From positions 868,001-932,000 of the forward strand of contig NZ_JADPMR010000001.1 of the NCBI RefSeq assembly GCF_015686695.1: 64,000 nt of DNA, read 5' to 3'. The notes under the pieces are model-generated. The model saw nothing but the letters and a program-made list of their open reading frames with translations, was not told the origin of the DNA and did no database searches. Positions 46,454 to 55,778 of the stretch are shown one piece after another (positions within the stretch are counted from its first letter, which is position 1; each line of letters begins with the position of its first letter). Source of the stretch: Vibrio nitrifigilis. GTDB lineage: Bacteria; Pseudomonadota; Gammaproteobacteria; Enterobacterales; Vibrionaceae. Position numbers and translations under genes: made by a program.

Positions 46454-48721
46454 TTATCCTTCTTTAAGTAATTTTCTTAAGGTCTCTTCATTCTTGTAAG
46501 AGGATTGAATTTTCACCAAACCTTGGTTAATCGCATACTTACAGGAGCGTCGAATATTATTCGAAGCAAAACTTGCCGCGGGTGCGTTATCAATCGCTTT
46601 GAAATATACCCATTGGCTCGTATCTTCAAGGAGGCTTAAACCGCGCGCCAGATCAGTGGCCATCAGCAAAATATCTAAAAGCTCTTTATCATCAATGGCG
46701 GTATAAGCTCGTGGTAAGAATGGGTAATCAGCTACACCAACCCGAATATTGCGATTTAAGTGGCGATGAGGTTCGAATTCATCTATCCATGCTTGAAACT
46801 GCTCGAACATCTCTTCTGGTGGACGGTTGCGATCAGTATTGGTTTCAATATAAAGAAGGTTCGAGTCTGAAAAATGATAGATGCGTTGATCATCATTGAG
46901 TTTGGATTTTAAAAATGCGCCAAAAGCATGTTCTAATTCTAAACCGACGATATATCCGTGTTGCAGATACATATTGCGCATAAACGGAATATCAATCATG
47001 ACAAAACGTAGCCGGTCATTGAGCGGTTCGTTAATTAATTCACCAATATGCCACTCTTCAAAACTGCGGCTGCTTTTCTCTAATGATGTAGCCAAACGAG
47101 CGTTAAGCATGCGCAAGTTACGTAAGCGCGAGCGTGAATGGGTAAACAGGTTGCTGTTTAGTTCCTCAATCTCATCTTTTTGGCGCTGAATGACATAACC
47201 GCGGCGCAGTAGTAACAAGAAAAACAGGGCAGAGGTAATAAAGAGACCAAACGCTATTTTTTGGAACTTACTGTATTCTTGTTTCAGTTTTTTCAGCTGC
47301 TGTTCTTGTCCTGCCATATGCAGTGTTTGCTCGACGAACTCTTTCTGCTGACGAAATGCATCTTCACTGATTCGGTTAAGCTTTTCTTGTCTTAACTGAG
47401 ATAAGTGGTTGTGGTATTTCATATTTTGTAATGCGAGTGCGTATTGCTCTGATTGCTCATAGCCTTGAGACAGTAAAAGGTAAGCTTGTTCTTCCAGCGC
47501 TTTGTTACCCAATGCTCGGCTTATTTGTAACCCTTTAATCGCGTATTTGATGACATCATCAGTTTGTTTCTGATGAAACGCCAGACCGGCATTGAGCAAG
47601 GCTACTTTTGCTTTTAATAGTGGGATATCACTATAACTTAGGAGCTCTTCAGCACGTTTAAGATATTGGTCGGCTAATGGGTAGTTGTACAACTGCAAAT
47701 AGGTTGAGGCTAGGGATAGACGTGTTTCGATGACATCGGCAATATCACTGTTGCTGGTTTCATGATCGATCACATTGAAGTAATGAACTAAAGCAAGGTT
47801 GAATTTACTTTGCAGAAAGTAGGTGTCTCCCATGCGTTTCAGCACTTTCGCTAACAGCGGTGATTTGTCGTATTTACCATAGAAATCAGCTGCCTGAGAG
47901 AGGTGAACTAACGCTTTATCGAGCACTTGTCGTTCGAAAAATAGCCGCCCTAATAGCGCATTGGTTTTGGCTAACATTGCACCCGAATCACTTTCGATTG
48001 AATCCCAATACGATTTTAACAATTCGGAAAGCGCTAAATTGTATCTTTCATGGTTTAAGTAATGTTGGCCGACTAATAGGTGATAGTCGATGTTTACACG
48101 TGTGGATTTAGCAATGTTTAAATAGGATTTTGCTTGATCAAATAATTTGTCAGCAATGGAAGTTTGGTCAGCTTTAGACGCGACTTCTGCCCGTAACATA
48201 GTCAGTTTGTAGTTAACACCAGCGGCGAGTTGGTCAGAGTTTTTGATCTGTTTAAATTGTTTCTCGATCTTATCAATTCGTTCATTGGCATTTGCTGCAC
48301 TTTCATCATCGAGCCAATGCAGCTTTGCTTGCAACAGTTTGACGTCTAAATGCAGATAGGGAAGTTGATAGTCATGGGTCATTTTTTCCGCATGATCGAG
48401 TGTGTCGTATGCTGTGAGGGTATTACCTAAATTAAATTCCGCTTGTGCGAGCAATTGTAATGCGTCAACCGTACTCCCAGGTGTTCTGATTCGTGTATCA
48501 GTTTCATCTCTTGCGATGGTATTCGGTGCTTTTTCTGCTTTATCGGTTAAGCGGCGGTTTTGCAAATACTCGCTGGTCAGCTTTTTTGCTTGAGCAGGAC
48601 TGATATCAATCAATCCTGCGGCTTCATTGAGAGAGGGCGCGGAATAAATGGTCGCGTAGGCTCCACAAGAAAACCATATCAGAAGCAACGTAAAACAAGA
48701 TTGCCAGCGAGTAAAAGTCAT
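46454..48721 (-). CDS. TPR-repeat membrane protein with degenerate GGDEF domain
   Basis: A 755-residue protein. A signal peptide or anchor (about 5-24) leads into a long series of tetratricopeptide-like repeats (about 80-430), a coiled coil (about 440-485), one membrane helix (about 487-505), and a C-terminal cytoplasmic domain. That domain follows the GGDEF layout (FVMIDIPFMRNMYLQHG for the FxxxNDxxGH region; HFSDSNLLYIE at the GGDEF position), but the catalytic motif is gone, so it should not make c-di-GMP. It may bind the nucleotide or a partner; this is inference. It starts 15 bases after queF ends and is probably co-transcribed with it. Confidence 0.78.
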   Translation of the reverse strand: MTFTRWQSCFTLLLIWFSCGAYATIYSAPSLNEAAGLIDISPAQAKKLTSEYLQNRRLTDKAEKAPNTIARDETDTRIRTPGSTVDALQLLAQAEFNLGNTLTAYDTLDHAEKMTHDYQLPYLHLDVKLLQAKLHWLDDESAANANERIDKIEKQFKQIKNSDQLAAGVNYKLTMLRAEVASKADQTSIADKLFDQAKSYLNIAKSTRVNIDYHLLVGQHYLNHERYNLALSELLKSYWDSIESDSGAMLAKTNALLGRLFFERQVLDKALVHLSQAADFYGKYDKSPLLAKVLKRMGDTYFLQSKFNLALVHYFNVIDHETSNSDIADVIETRLSLASTYLQLYNYPLADQYLKRAEELLSYSDIPLLKAKVALLNAGLAFHQKQTDDVIKYAIKGLQISRALGNKALEEQAYLLLSQGYEQSEQYALALQNMKYHNHLSQLRQEKLNRISEDAFRQQKEFVEQTLHMAGQEQQLKKLKQEYSKFQKIAFGLFITSALFFLLLLRRGYVIQRQKDEIEELNSNLFTHSRSRLRNLRMLNARLATSLEKSSRSFEEWHIGELINEPLNDRLRFVMIDIPFMRNMYLQHGYIVGLELEHAFGAFLKSKLNDDQRIYHFSDSNLLYIETNTDRNRPPEEMFEQFQAWIDEFEPHRHLNRNIRVGVADYPFLPRAYTAIDDKELLDILLMATDLARGLSLLEDTSQWVYFKAIDNAPAASFASNNIRRSCKYAINQGLVKIQSSYKNEETLRKLLKEG

Positions 48722-48736
48722 TATGTAATCAGTCCT

Positions 48737-49585
48737 TTATTGACGAGCTAGACGTTGAGTATTAGCGGGAGTTGCCGTTTCTGTTGAGCGGAATGGGTTG
48801 ATATCCAGCCCTCCACGACGAGTATAACGAGCATATACCGTCAGTTTGCTTGGCTGACAGAAGCGCATGATATCGGTGAAAATACGTTCTACGCATTGCT
48901 CATGAAATTCGTTATGTTCACGAAAAGAAACAATGTAACGCAATAGTGCTTCACGGTCTATTTGCTTGCCGGTGTACTCTATTTCAACACTGCCCCAATC
49001 TGGTTGACTGGTAATCAAGCAGTTCGATTTCAATAAATGGCTATGTAATGTTTCGGTAACCGAATCACCGGCTAATGTTGCGCCTTCTAACAATGAGGTG
49101 TCGAATTGATAATCGTTGATCTCAATGTCTTGTTCATCGATGCAATCACCGCGCATGGTGGCGATAGGTTGAGCGGTAAAATGTTCAACAGGCATGATTT
49201 CAACAGTAACGTTTTCACCGGCACATGCTGATAAATCATTGATCAAAGTGGTTTGTACTTCGTTCCAATCAGCAAAGCGAGTTTGGTTAAAGCTGTTCAG
49301 ATATAACTTAAACGACTTAGATTCGATCAGATTCGCACTAGTAGCAGGAATAGCAACGTGCCCAAGCGCAACTTGAGGCAGTCCACGTTGGTTTAACCAA
49401 GAAAGCTCATACAATGTCCAAATATCACATCCCTGAAATGGAAGAGCCTCACCTAGATGTAGATCATCACGGTTTAGACTCCGCGGGACGGGTTGTAATA
49501 GAGTTACATCGTATTGAGTCGCGTACGCGGTTTTTTTCCCAAGTGTTAGACCAGCTAACTCTTTTGCATCTGAATATTTGCTCAT
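48737..49585 (-). CDS. queF: NADPH-dependent 7-cyano-7-deazaguanine reductase
   Basis: A 282-residue enzyme of queuosine biosynthesis reducing preQ0 to preQ1. The YqcD-type QueF signature ESKSFKLYLNS and the catalytic LLKSNCLITSQPDWGS (nucleophile Cys189) are present, with the HEQCVERI block near the C-terminus. It is the long, two-domain gammaproteobacterial form. It is divergent from syd and upstream of the TPR gene. Confidence 0.96.
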   Translation of the reverse strand: MSKYSDAKELAGLTLGKKTAYATQYDVTLLQPVPRSLNRDDLHLGEALPFQGCDIWTLYELSWLNQRGLPQVALGHVAIPATSANLIESKSFKLYLNSFNQTRFADWNEVQTTLINDLSACAGENVTVEIMPVEHFTAQPIATMRGDCIDEQDIEINDYQFDTSLLEGATLAGDSVTETLHSHLLKSNCLITSQPDWGSVEIEYTGKQIDREALLRYIVSFREHNEFHEQCVERIFTDIMRFCQPSKLTVYARYTRRGGLDINPFRSTETATPANTQRLARQ

Positions 49586-49681
49586 TTTTTACTGTTAATT
49601 CGATTAGAATACTGAGAATTTTACGCAATCCCTGCGCGTGTGTCATTAACGAGTAGAGGACAAATAACAATGGAGAAGAAT

Positions 49682-50227
49682 ATGTCGTCAGCAGATTCGG
49701 CTTTATTTTCGTTGAGCCAACGATTTGTTGAGCTATGCCAACAACAAACTGGCCACTTACCACAAGATAATGATTTGGTAGGTTTACCTTCTCCCTGTAT
49801 TGAAGAAACCACCGATCATAGCGTGTATTGGTTACCTGTTGTGCGCGACTCTCAGGCTGATTTTTCTAATATAGAAGAGGCAATAGAGCTGACGTTACAT
49901 CCTGATATTGCTTTGTTTTATGGAAGTCAATATAGCGCAGATATCCCCGCTCAGTGGAATAATAACGCGTTGACTTTGTTGCAAGTATGGAGCGATGACG
50001 ATTTCATTCGGTTACAAGAAAACATTCTTGGACATTTAGTCATGCAAAGGCGTTTGAAACAAAAACCGACGGTATTTATTGCTACGACCGATGATGAAAT
50101 GCAGGTTGTTTCAATCTGTAATATAAGTGGTGAAGTTATTTTAGAAACGTTGGGAAGTAAAGAACGTCAAGTATTAGCGCCAACGCTGGTGGAATTTTTG
50201 ACCCAAGTAAATCCTGTGGTGTATTGA
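49682..50227 (+). CDS. syd: SecY-interacting protein Syd
   Basis: A 181-residue cytoplasmic protein that binds SecY and monitors translocon assembly. LVGLPSPCIEETTDHSVYWLPV and LQVWSDDDFIRLQENILGHLVMQRRLKQKPTVFIATT match Syd closely. I chose ATG at 49682, which has GGAG seven bases upstream; ATG at 49670 would add four residues and is possible. It is divergent from queF and one base ahead of the zinc-ribbon gene. Confidence 0.94.
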   Translation: MSSADSALFSLSQRFVELCQQQTGHLPQDNDLVGLPSPCIEETTDHSVYWLPVVRDSQADFSNIEEAIELTLHPDIALFYGSQYSADIPAQWNNNALTLLQVWSDDDFIRLQENILGHLVMQRRLKQKPTVFIATTDDEMQVVSICNISGEVILETLGSKERQVLAPTLVEFLTQVNPVVY

Positions 50228-50228
50228 T

Positions 50229-51005
50229 ATGTATGTAGTAGAGCTTGAATTTGAGTGTTTTGACAACACGACCATTAGTGCCGTTGAAAAATCGATTAAT
50301 GGCTTGATGGAAGCGTTACGCTTTAATGGCCAGATCCTTGGACGTGAATTTCCTGTTGTTATGGGGGAAGGGGAGTTTTTTGTTCGCGTCGTCTGCCCAG
50401 AAAAAGAGAGCTTACATCCTCGTAATCACTCCGATTATGTTCATGTCTGCCTTGAACGATTGAATGATGCTTGCTTACTCGCACCAAAAGTTCGTTTATT
50501 AGGCCGAGATATGAATTCAGAGCAAGCTGCTGAGAATATGGCTCCCAGTTGGCAAGTGCTATATACCACTTATGTGCATACTTGTTCACCATTGCGTAGC
50601 GGTGAAAACTTATTGCCGATCCCTCTTTACCGCAATAAGCCGACGTTTAATGGTGACCATAAGTCTGTTGTGAAATGGCAAACGGAATGGCAGGCGTGTG
50701 ATGAAATCCAAATGGCGGGCAGTTGCAAGGCAGAGCATGCTGCGCTGCATGAAATCTGTGATGTAGATAGTGACTTGTTTATTCGTGGTTGGGATATTCG
50801 TGGGCGCATTGAGTATTTAACTAAGGTGCCAACGTACTACTATCAGTATCGTGTCGGCGGCAAAAGTTTAGCGGAAGAAAAATCACGCCGTTGCCCTAAA
50901 TGTGGTGGGGAATGGTTGCTTGATGAACCGCTTCATGACATTTTTCATTTCAAATGCGACAAGTGCCGGATTGTTTCTAATATATCTTGGGATCATTTGA
51001 AATAG
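50229..51005 (+). CDS. zinc-ribbon protein (DUF2310)
   Basis: A 258-residue protein ending in a zinc ribbon: two CxxC pairs (RRCPKCGGEW and FKCDKCRI) about 25 residues apart. The larger N-terminal part matches the DUF2310 family. Its start follows the syd stop by one base, so the two are one operon. Function unknown. Confidence 0.88.
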   Translation: MYVVELEFECFDNTTISAVEKSINGLMEALRFNGQILGREFPVVMGEGEFFVRVVCPEKESLHPRNHSDYVHVCLERLNDACLLAPKVRLLGRDMNSEQAAENMAPSWQVLYTTYVHTCSPLRSGENLLPIPLYRNKPTFNGDHKSVVKWQTEWQACDEIQMAGSCKAEHAALHEICDVDSDLFIRGWDIRGRIEYLTKVPTYYYQYRVGGKSLAEEKSRRCPKCGGEWLLDEPLHDIFHFKCDKCRIVSNISWDHLK

Positions 51006-51031
51006 AGTTCGAGTAAGAGCGAACAAGAGCA

Positions 51032-51062
51032 AATGGGTTGGCTGGAAGCCAACCCATTATTT
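51032..51062 (+). terminator. terminator after the syd/zinc-ribbon operon
   Basis: A perfect 12-bp stem AATGGGTTGGCT / AGCCAACCCATT with a three-base loop is followed by a short T-rich stretch, 26 bases past the stop. Confidence 0.8.
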
Positions 51063-51112
51063 CCAAGTAACCTCAAGATGCGATTTCAGTGAGAATGTAT
51101 TCGCTCTTGTTC
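51061..51112 (-). repeat. dispersed intergenic repeat copy
   Basis: CCAAGTAACCTCAAGATG and GAGAATGTATTCGCTCTTG are the inverted counterpart of the 34951-35006 copy. GCTCTTGTTC at its right end pairs perfectly with GAACAAGAGC at 51021-51030, bracketing the operon terminator. Confidence 0.6.
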
Positions 51113-51210
51113 AATGCAAAGATGTGCGGATAGAGTGATTCTATGTTGAAAGGGGATGACCATTCTTTCCGTGATAGAGCTTGACCTAGGTGTATTGATG
51201 ATGCACTCAC

Positions 51211-51240
51211 TCCTGCATCTTGAGAACATTTGGGTATAGG
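51211..51240 (+). repeat. dispersed intergenic repeat copy
   Basis: GCATCTTGAGAACATTTGGG and TATAGG match the right-hand word of the repeat family. It abuts the stop codon of the potassium channel gene on the opposite strand. Confidence 0.45.
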
Positions 51241-52299
51241 CTATCTACACTGCCAGTCGAGTTGCTTCGAATGTAAGCGCTCACTTGCAATATAATGTAG
51301 ATACATTCCCGAGGTAACCAGAGTTTCTGGTGCTGGATTCAGCACCACATCATCACCTGATTGCATGTGAGCAATGGCAATGAGCATCGCATTATAGTGT
51401 TCTTTAAAGTAGCGAGAAATCTCTGCAACAGATACAGGTTCTATATCTGGTACTTTGAGTGTGTATTGAGTTGCGCCAATATTTGGGCTCAATAACTGGT
51501 TTAGTACACGTGACGCACCTGGGTCTTGCATTGAACGTGCTAATAATTCTGCAGCTCGGTTAGTGCTACATTCGATATTTTTGTAGTGTTTATCCAAAAG
51601 AGCGGCTTTAGCTGCATCGTTGAAGTAAGCGACAATGTGGCACTCGTCTTTCACTTGGTTTGCTATACTCAACGCCGTAGTTAATGTTCGTTCATCATTT
51701 TGATCATAGATAATAACTCGATTGGCTGTATTTAAAGCTAAGCGCTGCTGCTCGCTACTATCTGCAAAACTGCTCACGACAGCAAAGTCGACTTCTTTAT
51801 ATTCTTGTAAAGGGTGGAGCATAGTTTCATCTTCAACAGCGAGTATGATGCGGCCATTTTCGCGTTTTTTATCTGCCAAAATGCAATCCACGAGCGTTTT
51901 GGTGTGAGGAACATGCCAGCCGATGATAATCACGTGTTGTTGATAGTGAGCGAAATCTTTCATACCTTTTATATTCCTTTCAATAAAATCTCTAATTTGG
52001 CTTGATATTTTTGCAAGAACTACACCAAATAATGCAATGCTAACCGGCATTTGATACCAAGCTAAAAACTGTTGTCCTGCTGTGGTTATTGGTGAGTAAT
52101 CACCATAACCAACTGTTGAGCCAGTCACATTCATAAAGTAAAAAAAGCGAGGTATTTGAGTTAGCTCGTTTTCTCCTAATGCATTGAATGTTAACCAGCA
52201 GATTCCATAGTGAAAGAGTGTCGTAACCAATATTCCTAGCCATGTAACACGCTGCAAATGTAATGCAACGAGTACCGATATGCGTTTGAGTATGTGCAT
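51241..52299 (-). CDS. two-helix potassium channel with RCK/TrkA-N domain
   Basis: A 352-residue Kch/MthK-like channel subunit. It has two membrane helices (about 18-38 and 75-95) around a pore loop with the selectivity filter TVGYGD at 62-67. A cytoplasmic RCK domain (about 120-250) starts with HVIIIGWHVPH, a divergent Rossmann nucleotide loop, and a second ligand-binding domain follows. It should tetramerise and gate K+ flux in response to a cytoplasmic ligand. It is transcribed leftward, divergent from the yjf operon. Confidence 0.88.
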   Translation of the reverse strand: MHILKRISVLVALHLQRVTWLGILVTTLFHYGICWLTFNALGENELTQIPRFFYFMNVTGSTVGYGDYSPITTAGQQFLAWYQMPVSIALFGVVLAKISSQIRDFIERNIKGMKDFAHYQQHVIIIGWHVPHTKTLVDCILADKKRENGRIILAVEDETMLHPLQEYKEVDFAVVSSFADSSEQQRLALNTANRVIIYDQNDERTLTTALSIANQVKDECHIVAYFNDAAKAALLDKHYKNIECSTNRAAELLARSMQDPGASRVLNQLLSPNIGATQYTLKVPDIEPVSVAEISRYFKEHYNAMLIAIAHMQSGDDVVLNPAPETLVTSGMYLHYIASERLHSKQLDWQCR

Positions 52300-52621
52300 G
52301 TATCTATCACCTATTTTTGGTGTTTTTATTTTTCTCTCCCAGAGGTTAATCGAGTATCAATTGCTATCGTATAACCTAAATTTAGGGAACCTTTGCCAAC
52401 GCAGCGAAGTGTACATGAAAGTGAAAAAGAGGCTCCACTCCCTTATCGAAGTATCCCCAACATGGTGTACTATTTGGAACACACCTCTAGGTTTTACCTG
52501 CTGCCATTTTTAATTTTAGACGTAGAATTGCCTTAGTTTCGGTTAACGAATATTATCCGAAAAAAATATTAAAAAGTGATTTATCACACGTTAACGTCAA
52601 CGGCTAAAAAGAGAGATATTA
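52300..52621. other. intergenic region between the K+ channel gene and the yjf operon
   Basis: About 320 bases that should carry both divergent promoters. A short palindrome GTGATTTATCAC at about 52575-52586 resembles a CRP or FNR site but has the wrong spacing for either. Nothing else was recognised. Confidence 0.35.
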
Positions 52622-53008
52622 ATGAATATCGAATTGATCAAGAGTAGCTTGTCTGAAGCTTACCCAACATGGAATATTAGCGACAATGATTCATGTTTAG
52701 TTATTACTAATCATGATGGTATTACTGCTTACTTAGCAGTGTCTGGTAGTCAAATAGTTGTAGAAACTCTACTATTTCCAGTGAGTAAAGTTAGCGATAA
52801 AACTGCATTGAACACATATATCCTTCAAACGCATAAAATTATTCCATTAACAACAGTTGGTTTATCTGAAGTTGATAGTGAATGGTATTATTCAGCGTTT
52901 GGTACTTTATCTTCCCAATCAAAATTAGAAAGTGTCCAGATTGAAGTGGAAACATTATTTAATAATGTTGCTGAGCTGATCGGTATGTATGAAGAGTTTT
53001 TAATTTAA
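52622..53008 (+). CDS. yjfI: YjfI family protein (DUF2170)
   Basis: A 128-residue protein, the first gene of a six-gene operon in the same order as E. coli yjfIJKLMC. DUF2170 features are a mixed alpha/beta fold with NDSCLVITNHDGITAYLAVSG and FLFP-like LLFPVSKV. Function unknown. In other bacteria the family sits beside PspA-like proteins, as here. Confidence 0.9.
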   Translation: MNIELIKSSLSEAYPTWNISDNDSCLVITNHDGITAYLAVSGSQIVVETLLFPVSKVSDKTALNTYILQTHKIIPLTTVGLSEVDSEWYYSAFGTLSSQSKLESVQIEVETLFNNVAELIGMYEEFLI

Positions 53009-53025
53009 TTGAGAAGGTAACCACA

Positions 53026-53712
53026 ATGTCTGTATTTAAAAAATTATTTTCTGCCTTTAAAGGCGGTATTAATGATGCTGCTGAATCAGTAGTAGATGCA
53101 AATCAATTACGTATTCTAGAACAGGAAATTCGCGAAGTTCGTTCTGCTATTCGTGATGCTGATGAAAGTTTGGTATCAATTATGGCTAAGCGTAAAATAG
53201 CGGAGAAGAAAGTTTCTGATATTCAATTAAGCATTACTCAATATGAGCAAAATGCTTTGTCAGCAAGTGAAAAGGGTCACCAAGATCTTGCGCTTGAATG
53301 TGCTCAGCGAGTCGTTGAACTTACCCAAGAAAAAGATGTTGAGCAGTCTCAGCTCGATGTTTTTCTGCAAGCAGAAAATAAGCTTCGTACCAACGTATCA
53401 TCGTCCAAATCTAAATTGAAACAACTAGAACAACAGTTGGATTTAGTCAAAGCGACGGGTCAGGTACAAAAAGCCCAAGCCGCTACAAATGCTTCCGTTT
53501 ATGGAGCCTCCTCAAAAACCTCAACAGCACTGGATTCATTAAATAGAATCAAGGAATTACAATCACAGAAGCAAGCTGAATTGGAAGCTCAAGAAGAGCT
53601 ACATGACGCTGAGTCTGGTCAAGATTTAGATAAGAAACTGGCAGATGCCGGTATCAATGGCGAACGTTTGGATGCGCAATCTGAACTTGAGCGAATTCTC
53701 GGTAAAAAGTAA
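53026..53712 (+). CDS. yjfJ: PspA/IM30 family protein YjfJ
   Basis: A 228-residue coiled-coil protein of the phage-shock/ESCRT-III-like superfamily. An amphipathic start (FKKLFSAFKGGINDAAESV) precedes long helices (about 30-150) with the hairpin typical of PspA. Such proteins coat stressed membranes. It follows yjfI by 17 bases. Confidence 0.92.
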   Translation: MSVFKKLFSAFKGGINDAAESVVDANQLRILEQEIREVRSAIRDADESLVSIMAKRKIAEKKVSDIQLSITQYEQNALSASEKGHQDLALECAQRVVELTQEKDVEQSQLDVFLQAENKLRTNVSSSKSKLKQLEQQLDLVKATGQVQKAQAATNASVYGASSKTSTALDSLNRIKELQSQKQAELEAQEELHDAESGQDLDKKLADAGINGERLDAQSELERILGKK

Positions 53713-53737
53713 CCAATGATCTGACAGTTGAGGTATT

Positions 53738-54394
53738 GTGATGAGCTTTTTTAAAGCCTTATCTGGTCTCTTCTCCGGTGATGATAAACAAGACAAGCAA
53801 CAGGCAAGTATCCCTGAGGTACTTGGCTTACGTCTTGGTGGTGCAATTGAGCTAGATAGTTTAATGCTCAAACTCAATGAAGAGTTCTATACCTTTACGG
53901 GGGCTGCAACCATTCAGTTTATTCAGGCTGTCGGAGTCGTAGAATTAGGTGAAAATACACGTTTAGTTCGTTATTACACTGATGACGAAGGGTATATTCA
54001 AATTCTACAAGAAGGTAAAAGTGATGCTGGAGTTATTGAAGTTAGCTTATGGTATTTTTTTGATACGAAAGTCGTGGATTATGAACCGGCTTGGAATGAA
54101 TTATTACAACAAGAACTTATAAATACATCGGCTCAATTAGATGGTGAGACGTTTAATAAATATTGGCAAGATACAAGGCCGGTATTTATGAAGGAAACGA
54201 CATATAGGCAAAGTGCTGATTTAAATACGACTGATCAGTTCGCCATGCTTTATTCAAGACCTTTAGCTAATGGGCAACATGAAGAACTATTACTCGTGGC
54301 AGAAGAAAGGCTCATTAATAAAAATTTTGAACGGTCTTTCGTACGTTCAACAGGTATTCAATTAAAACAAACAGATTTTAAAGCGGTGGCTTAA
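53738..54394 (+). CDS. yjfK: YjfK family protein (DUF2491)
   Basis: A 218-residue soluble protein. VLGLRLGGAIELDSLMLKL and FIQAVGVVELGENTRLVRYYTDDEG are DUF2491 blocks. Function unknown. It lies in the middle of the yjf operon and its stop codon directly abuts the next start codon. Confidence 0.9.
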   Translation: MMSFFKALSGLFSGDDKQDKQQASIPEVLGLRLGGAIELDSLMLKLNEEFYTFTGAATIQFIQAVGVVELGENTRLVRYYTDDEGYIQILQEGKSDAGVIEVSLWYFFDTKVVDYEPAWNELLQQELINTSAQLDGETFNKYWQDTRPVFMKETTYRQSADLNTTDQFAMLYSRPLANGQHEELLLVAEERLINKNFERSFVRSTGIQLKQTDFKAVA

Positions 54395-54832
54395 ATGATT
54401 GAACTAGCAAGTGAGAAAATGGCAATGGATACATTTATTCATGGCTTAACAAATTTTGGTGCTTATTTCGCTCTATCAATTCTATTTTTAGTGGTTTTTA
54501 AAGTTATTTATCTATTTGTTACTCCATACGATGAGTGGAAACTCATTAAAGATAACAAAAATATTGCAGCCGGAATTGCACTCGGTGGCGCAATTATTGG
54601 TTATTCAATTGCTATTGCGGGGGCGGCAAGTAACTCTGTGGGGTTAACCGACTTTGCACTTTGGGGGCTAGTCGCTTTAGTTGCTCAAATTTTAGGTTTT
54701 ACTGTTTTACGTCTGATTGTGATGCCTAAATTGGTTCAACGTATCGAATCTAATGAAGTCGCGGCTGCAACTATTGTTGCTTCTGTCTCTATTGCTATCG
54801 GTTTGATGAACTCAGCATGTATGAGTTATTAA
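54395..54832 (+). CDS. yjfL: YjfL family membrane protein (DUF350)
   Basis: A 145-residue protein with four membrane helices (about 18-42, 58-80, 85-108, 121-140). GAIIGYSIAIAGAASNSVGLTDF is the DUF350 hallmark. The start at 54395 immediately follows the yjfK stop; an internal ATG at 54419 is an alternative. Confidence 0.9.
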   Translation: MIELASEKMAMDTFIHGLTNFGAYFALSILFLVVFKVIYLFVTPYDEWKLIKDNKNIAAGIALGGAIIGYSIAIAGAASNSVGLTDFALWGLVALVAQILGFTVLRLIVMPKLVQRIESNEVAAATIVASVSIAIGLMNSACMSY

Positions 54833-54842
54833 GGAGATAGTG

Positions 54843-55757
54843 ATGACAGAGCATAAAATTAAACGCAGCCATAGGACGAGCTTTCCTGCAAAGAAAAAGC
54901 AATTGGCCTATTTTGCCATTCCATCCGTCGCTATGGTTGCCCTTACCGGGTGTGGTCCTGAAAAGCCTAAGTTCTCCATTTTTGATGATGAGCAAGCTTG
55001 TAAAGATACTAAAGCCGTAAATGCTGCTGAATGTGAAGCGGCTTATCAGAAAGCGGTCAAAGAAGCACAGCGCACGGCGGAGAAATTTTATAAGCAACAA
55101 AGTTGTGAAATAAAATATGGCGTAAAAAACTGTATTGCGACTGCTGACGATAAAGGGTTTATGCCTAAAATGTCGTCCTTTATTTATACCCATATTGATA
55201 GTGATGAGGTCGCTGAATATTTTGGATTTTCTCCTTACTGGGAACATATTTATGCTCAGCCGCTTTTTTCTGAGGTCAATGAATATCAGCAAGATGCACC
55301 AAAGCAATTAGTATTGGCTAATGGTGATGCAATTGGGTTAGACCAAGATACAAAATCACTAAAATATGCACTGCCAAAAGATTACCTTAAACGGTTTCCT
55401 ACGGTAAAACTGGGAGAAGTTCTGGTCAGCTATAACGGTCAACAAGATGTGGTGTCCGTACAAAAAGATGATCAGCATACTGGCAATATGTTTAATACAT
55501 TTGCGGCGGGCTATTTAGTTAGCCGAATTATCGATCATCATCGTTATCGTCAGCGCGATCGTGACCGTGATAATGATTATTACACAACGTCCTCTTCATC
55601 TTCTTGGGGGGGAGGAAGCAGTTCCAGTTCTCACTATTCGAAATCAAGTAGCAGCTATAAGTCGAGCTCTTCTTATTCTTCTAAATCTAGTTATTCAACC
55701 AGCTCTCGTGGTGGGTGGGGCTCGACATCGTCAAGTCGCTCATCTTGGGGTGGGTAA
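54843..55757 (+). CDS. yjfM: YjfM family lipoprotein-like protein (DUF1190) with serine-rich tail
   Basis: A 304-residue protein. A basic start and hydrophobic stretch lead to VALTGC, a lipobox, near residue 39, so it is probably a lipoprotein or exported. The DUF1190 core (about 45-220) has several Cys residues (QACKDT, AECEAAY, QSCEIKYGVKNC). The tail (about 235-304) is low-complexity, mainly Ser, Gly, Trp and Tyr, after a charged RQRDRDRDND segment. ATG at 54843 has AAGGAG seven bases upstream. Confidence 0.88.
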   Translation: MTEHKIKRSHRTSFPAKKKQLAYFAIPSVAMVALTGCGPEKPKFSIFDDEQACKDTKAVNAAECEAAYQKAVKEAQRTAEKFYKQQSCEIKYGVKNCIATADDKGFMPKMSSFIYTHIDSDEVAEYFGFSPYWEHIYAQPLFSEVNEYQQDAPKQLVLANGDAIGLDQDTKSLKYALPKDYLKRFPTVKLGEVLVSYNGQQDVVSVQKDDQHTGNMFNTFAAGYLVSRIIDHHRYRQRDRDRDNDYYTTSSSSSWGGGSSSSSHYSKSSSSYKSSSSYSSKSSYSTSSRGGWGSTSSSRSSWGG

Positions 55758-55778
55758 TCGGTCTTTGCAAGAGAGGAA

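Noticed and set aside
52571..52590. CRP-like palindrome GTGATTTATCAC upstream of yjfI
   Set aside because: The half-sites are four bases apart rather than six, so it does not fit CRP; it also does not fit FNR.
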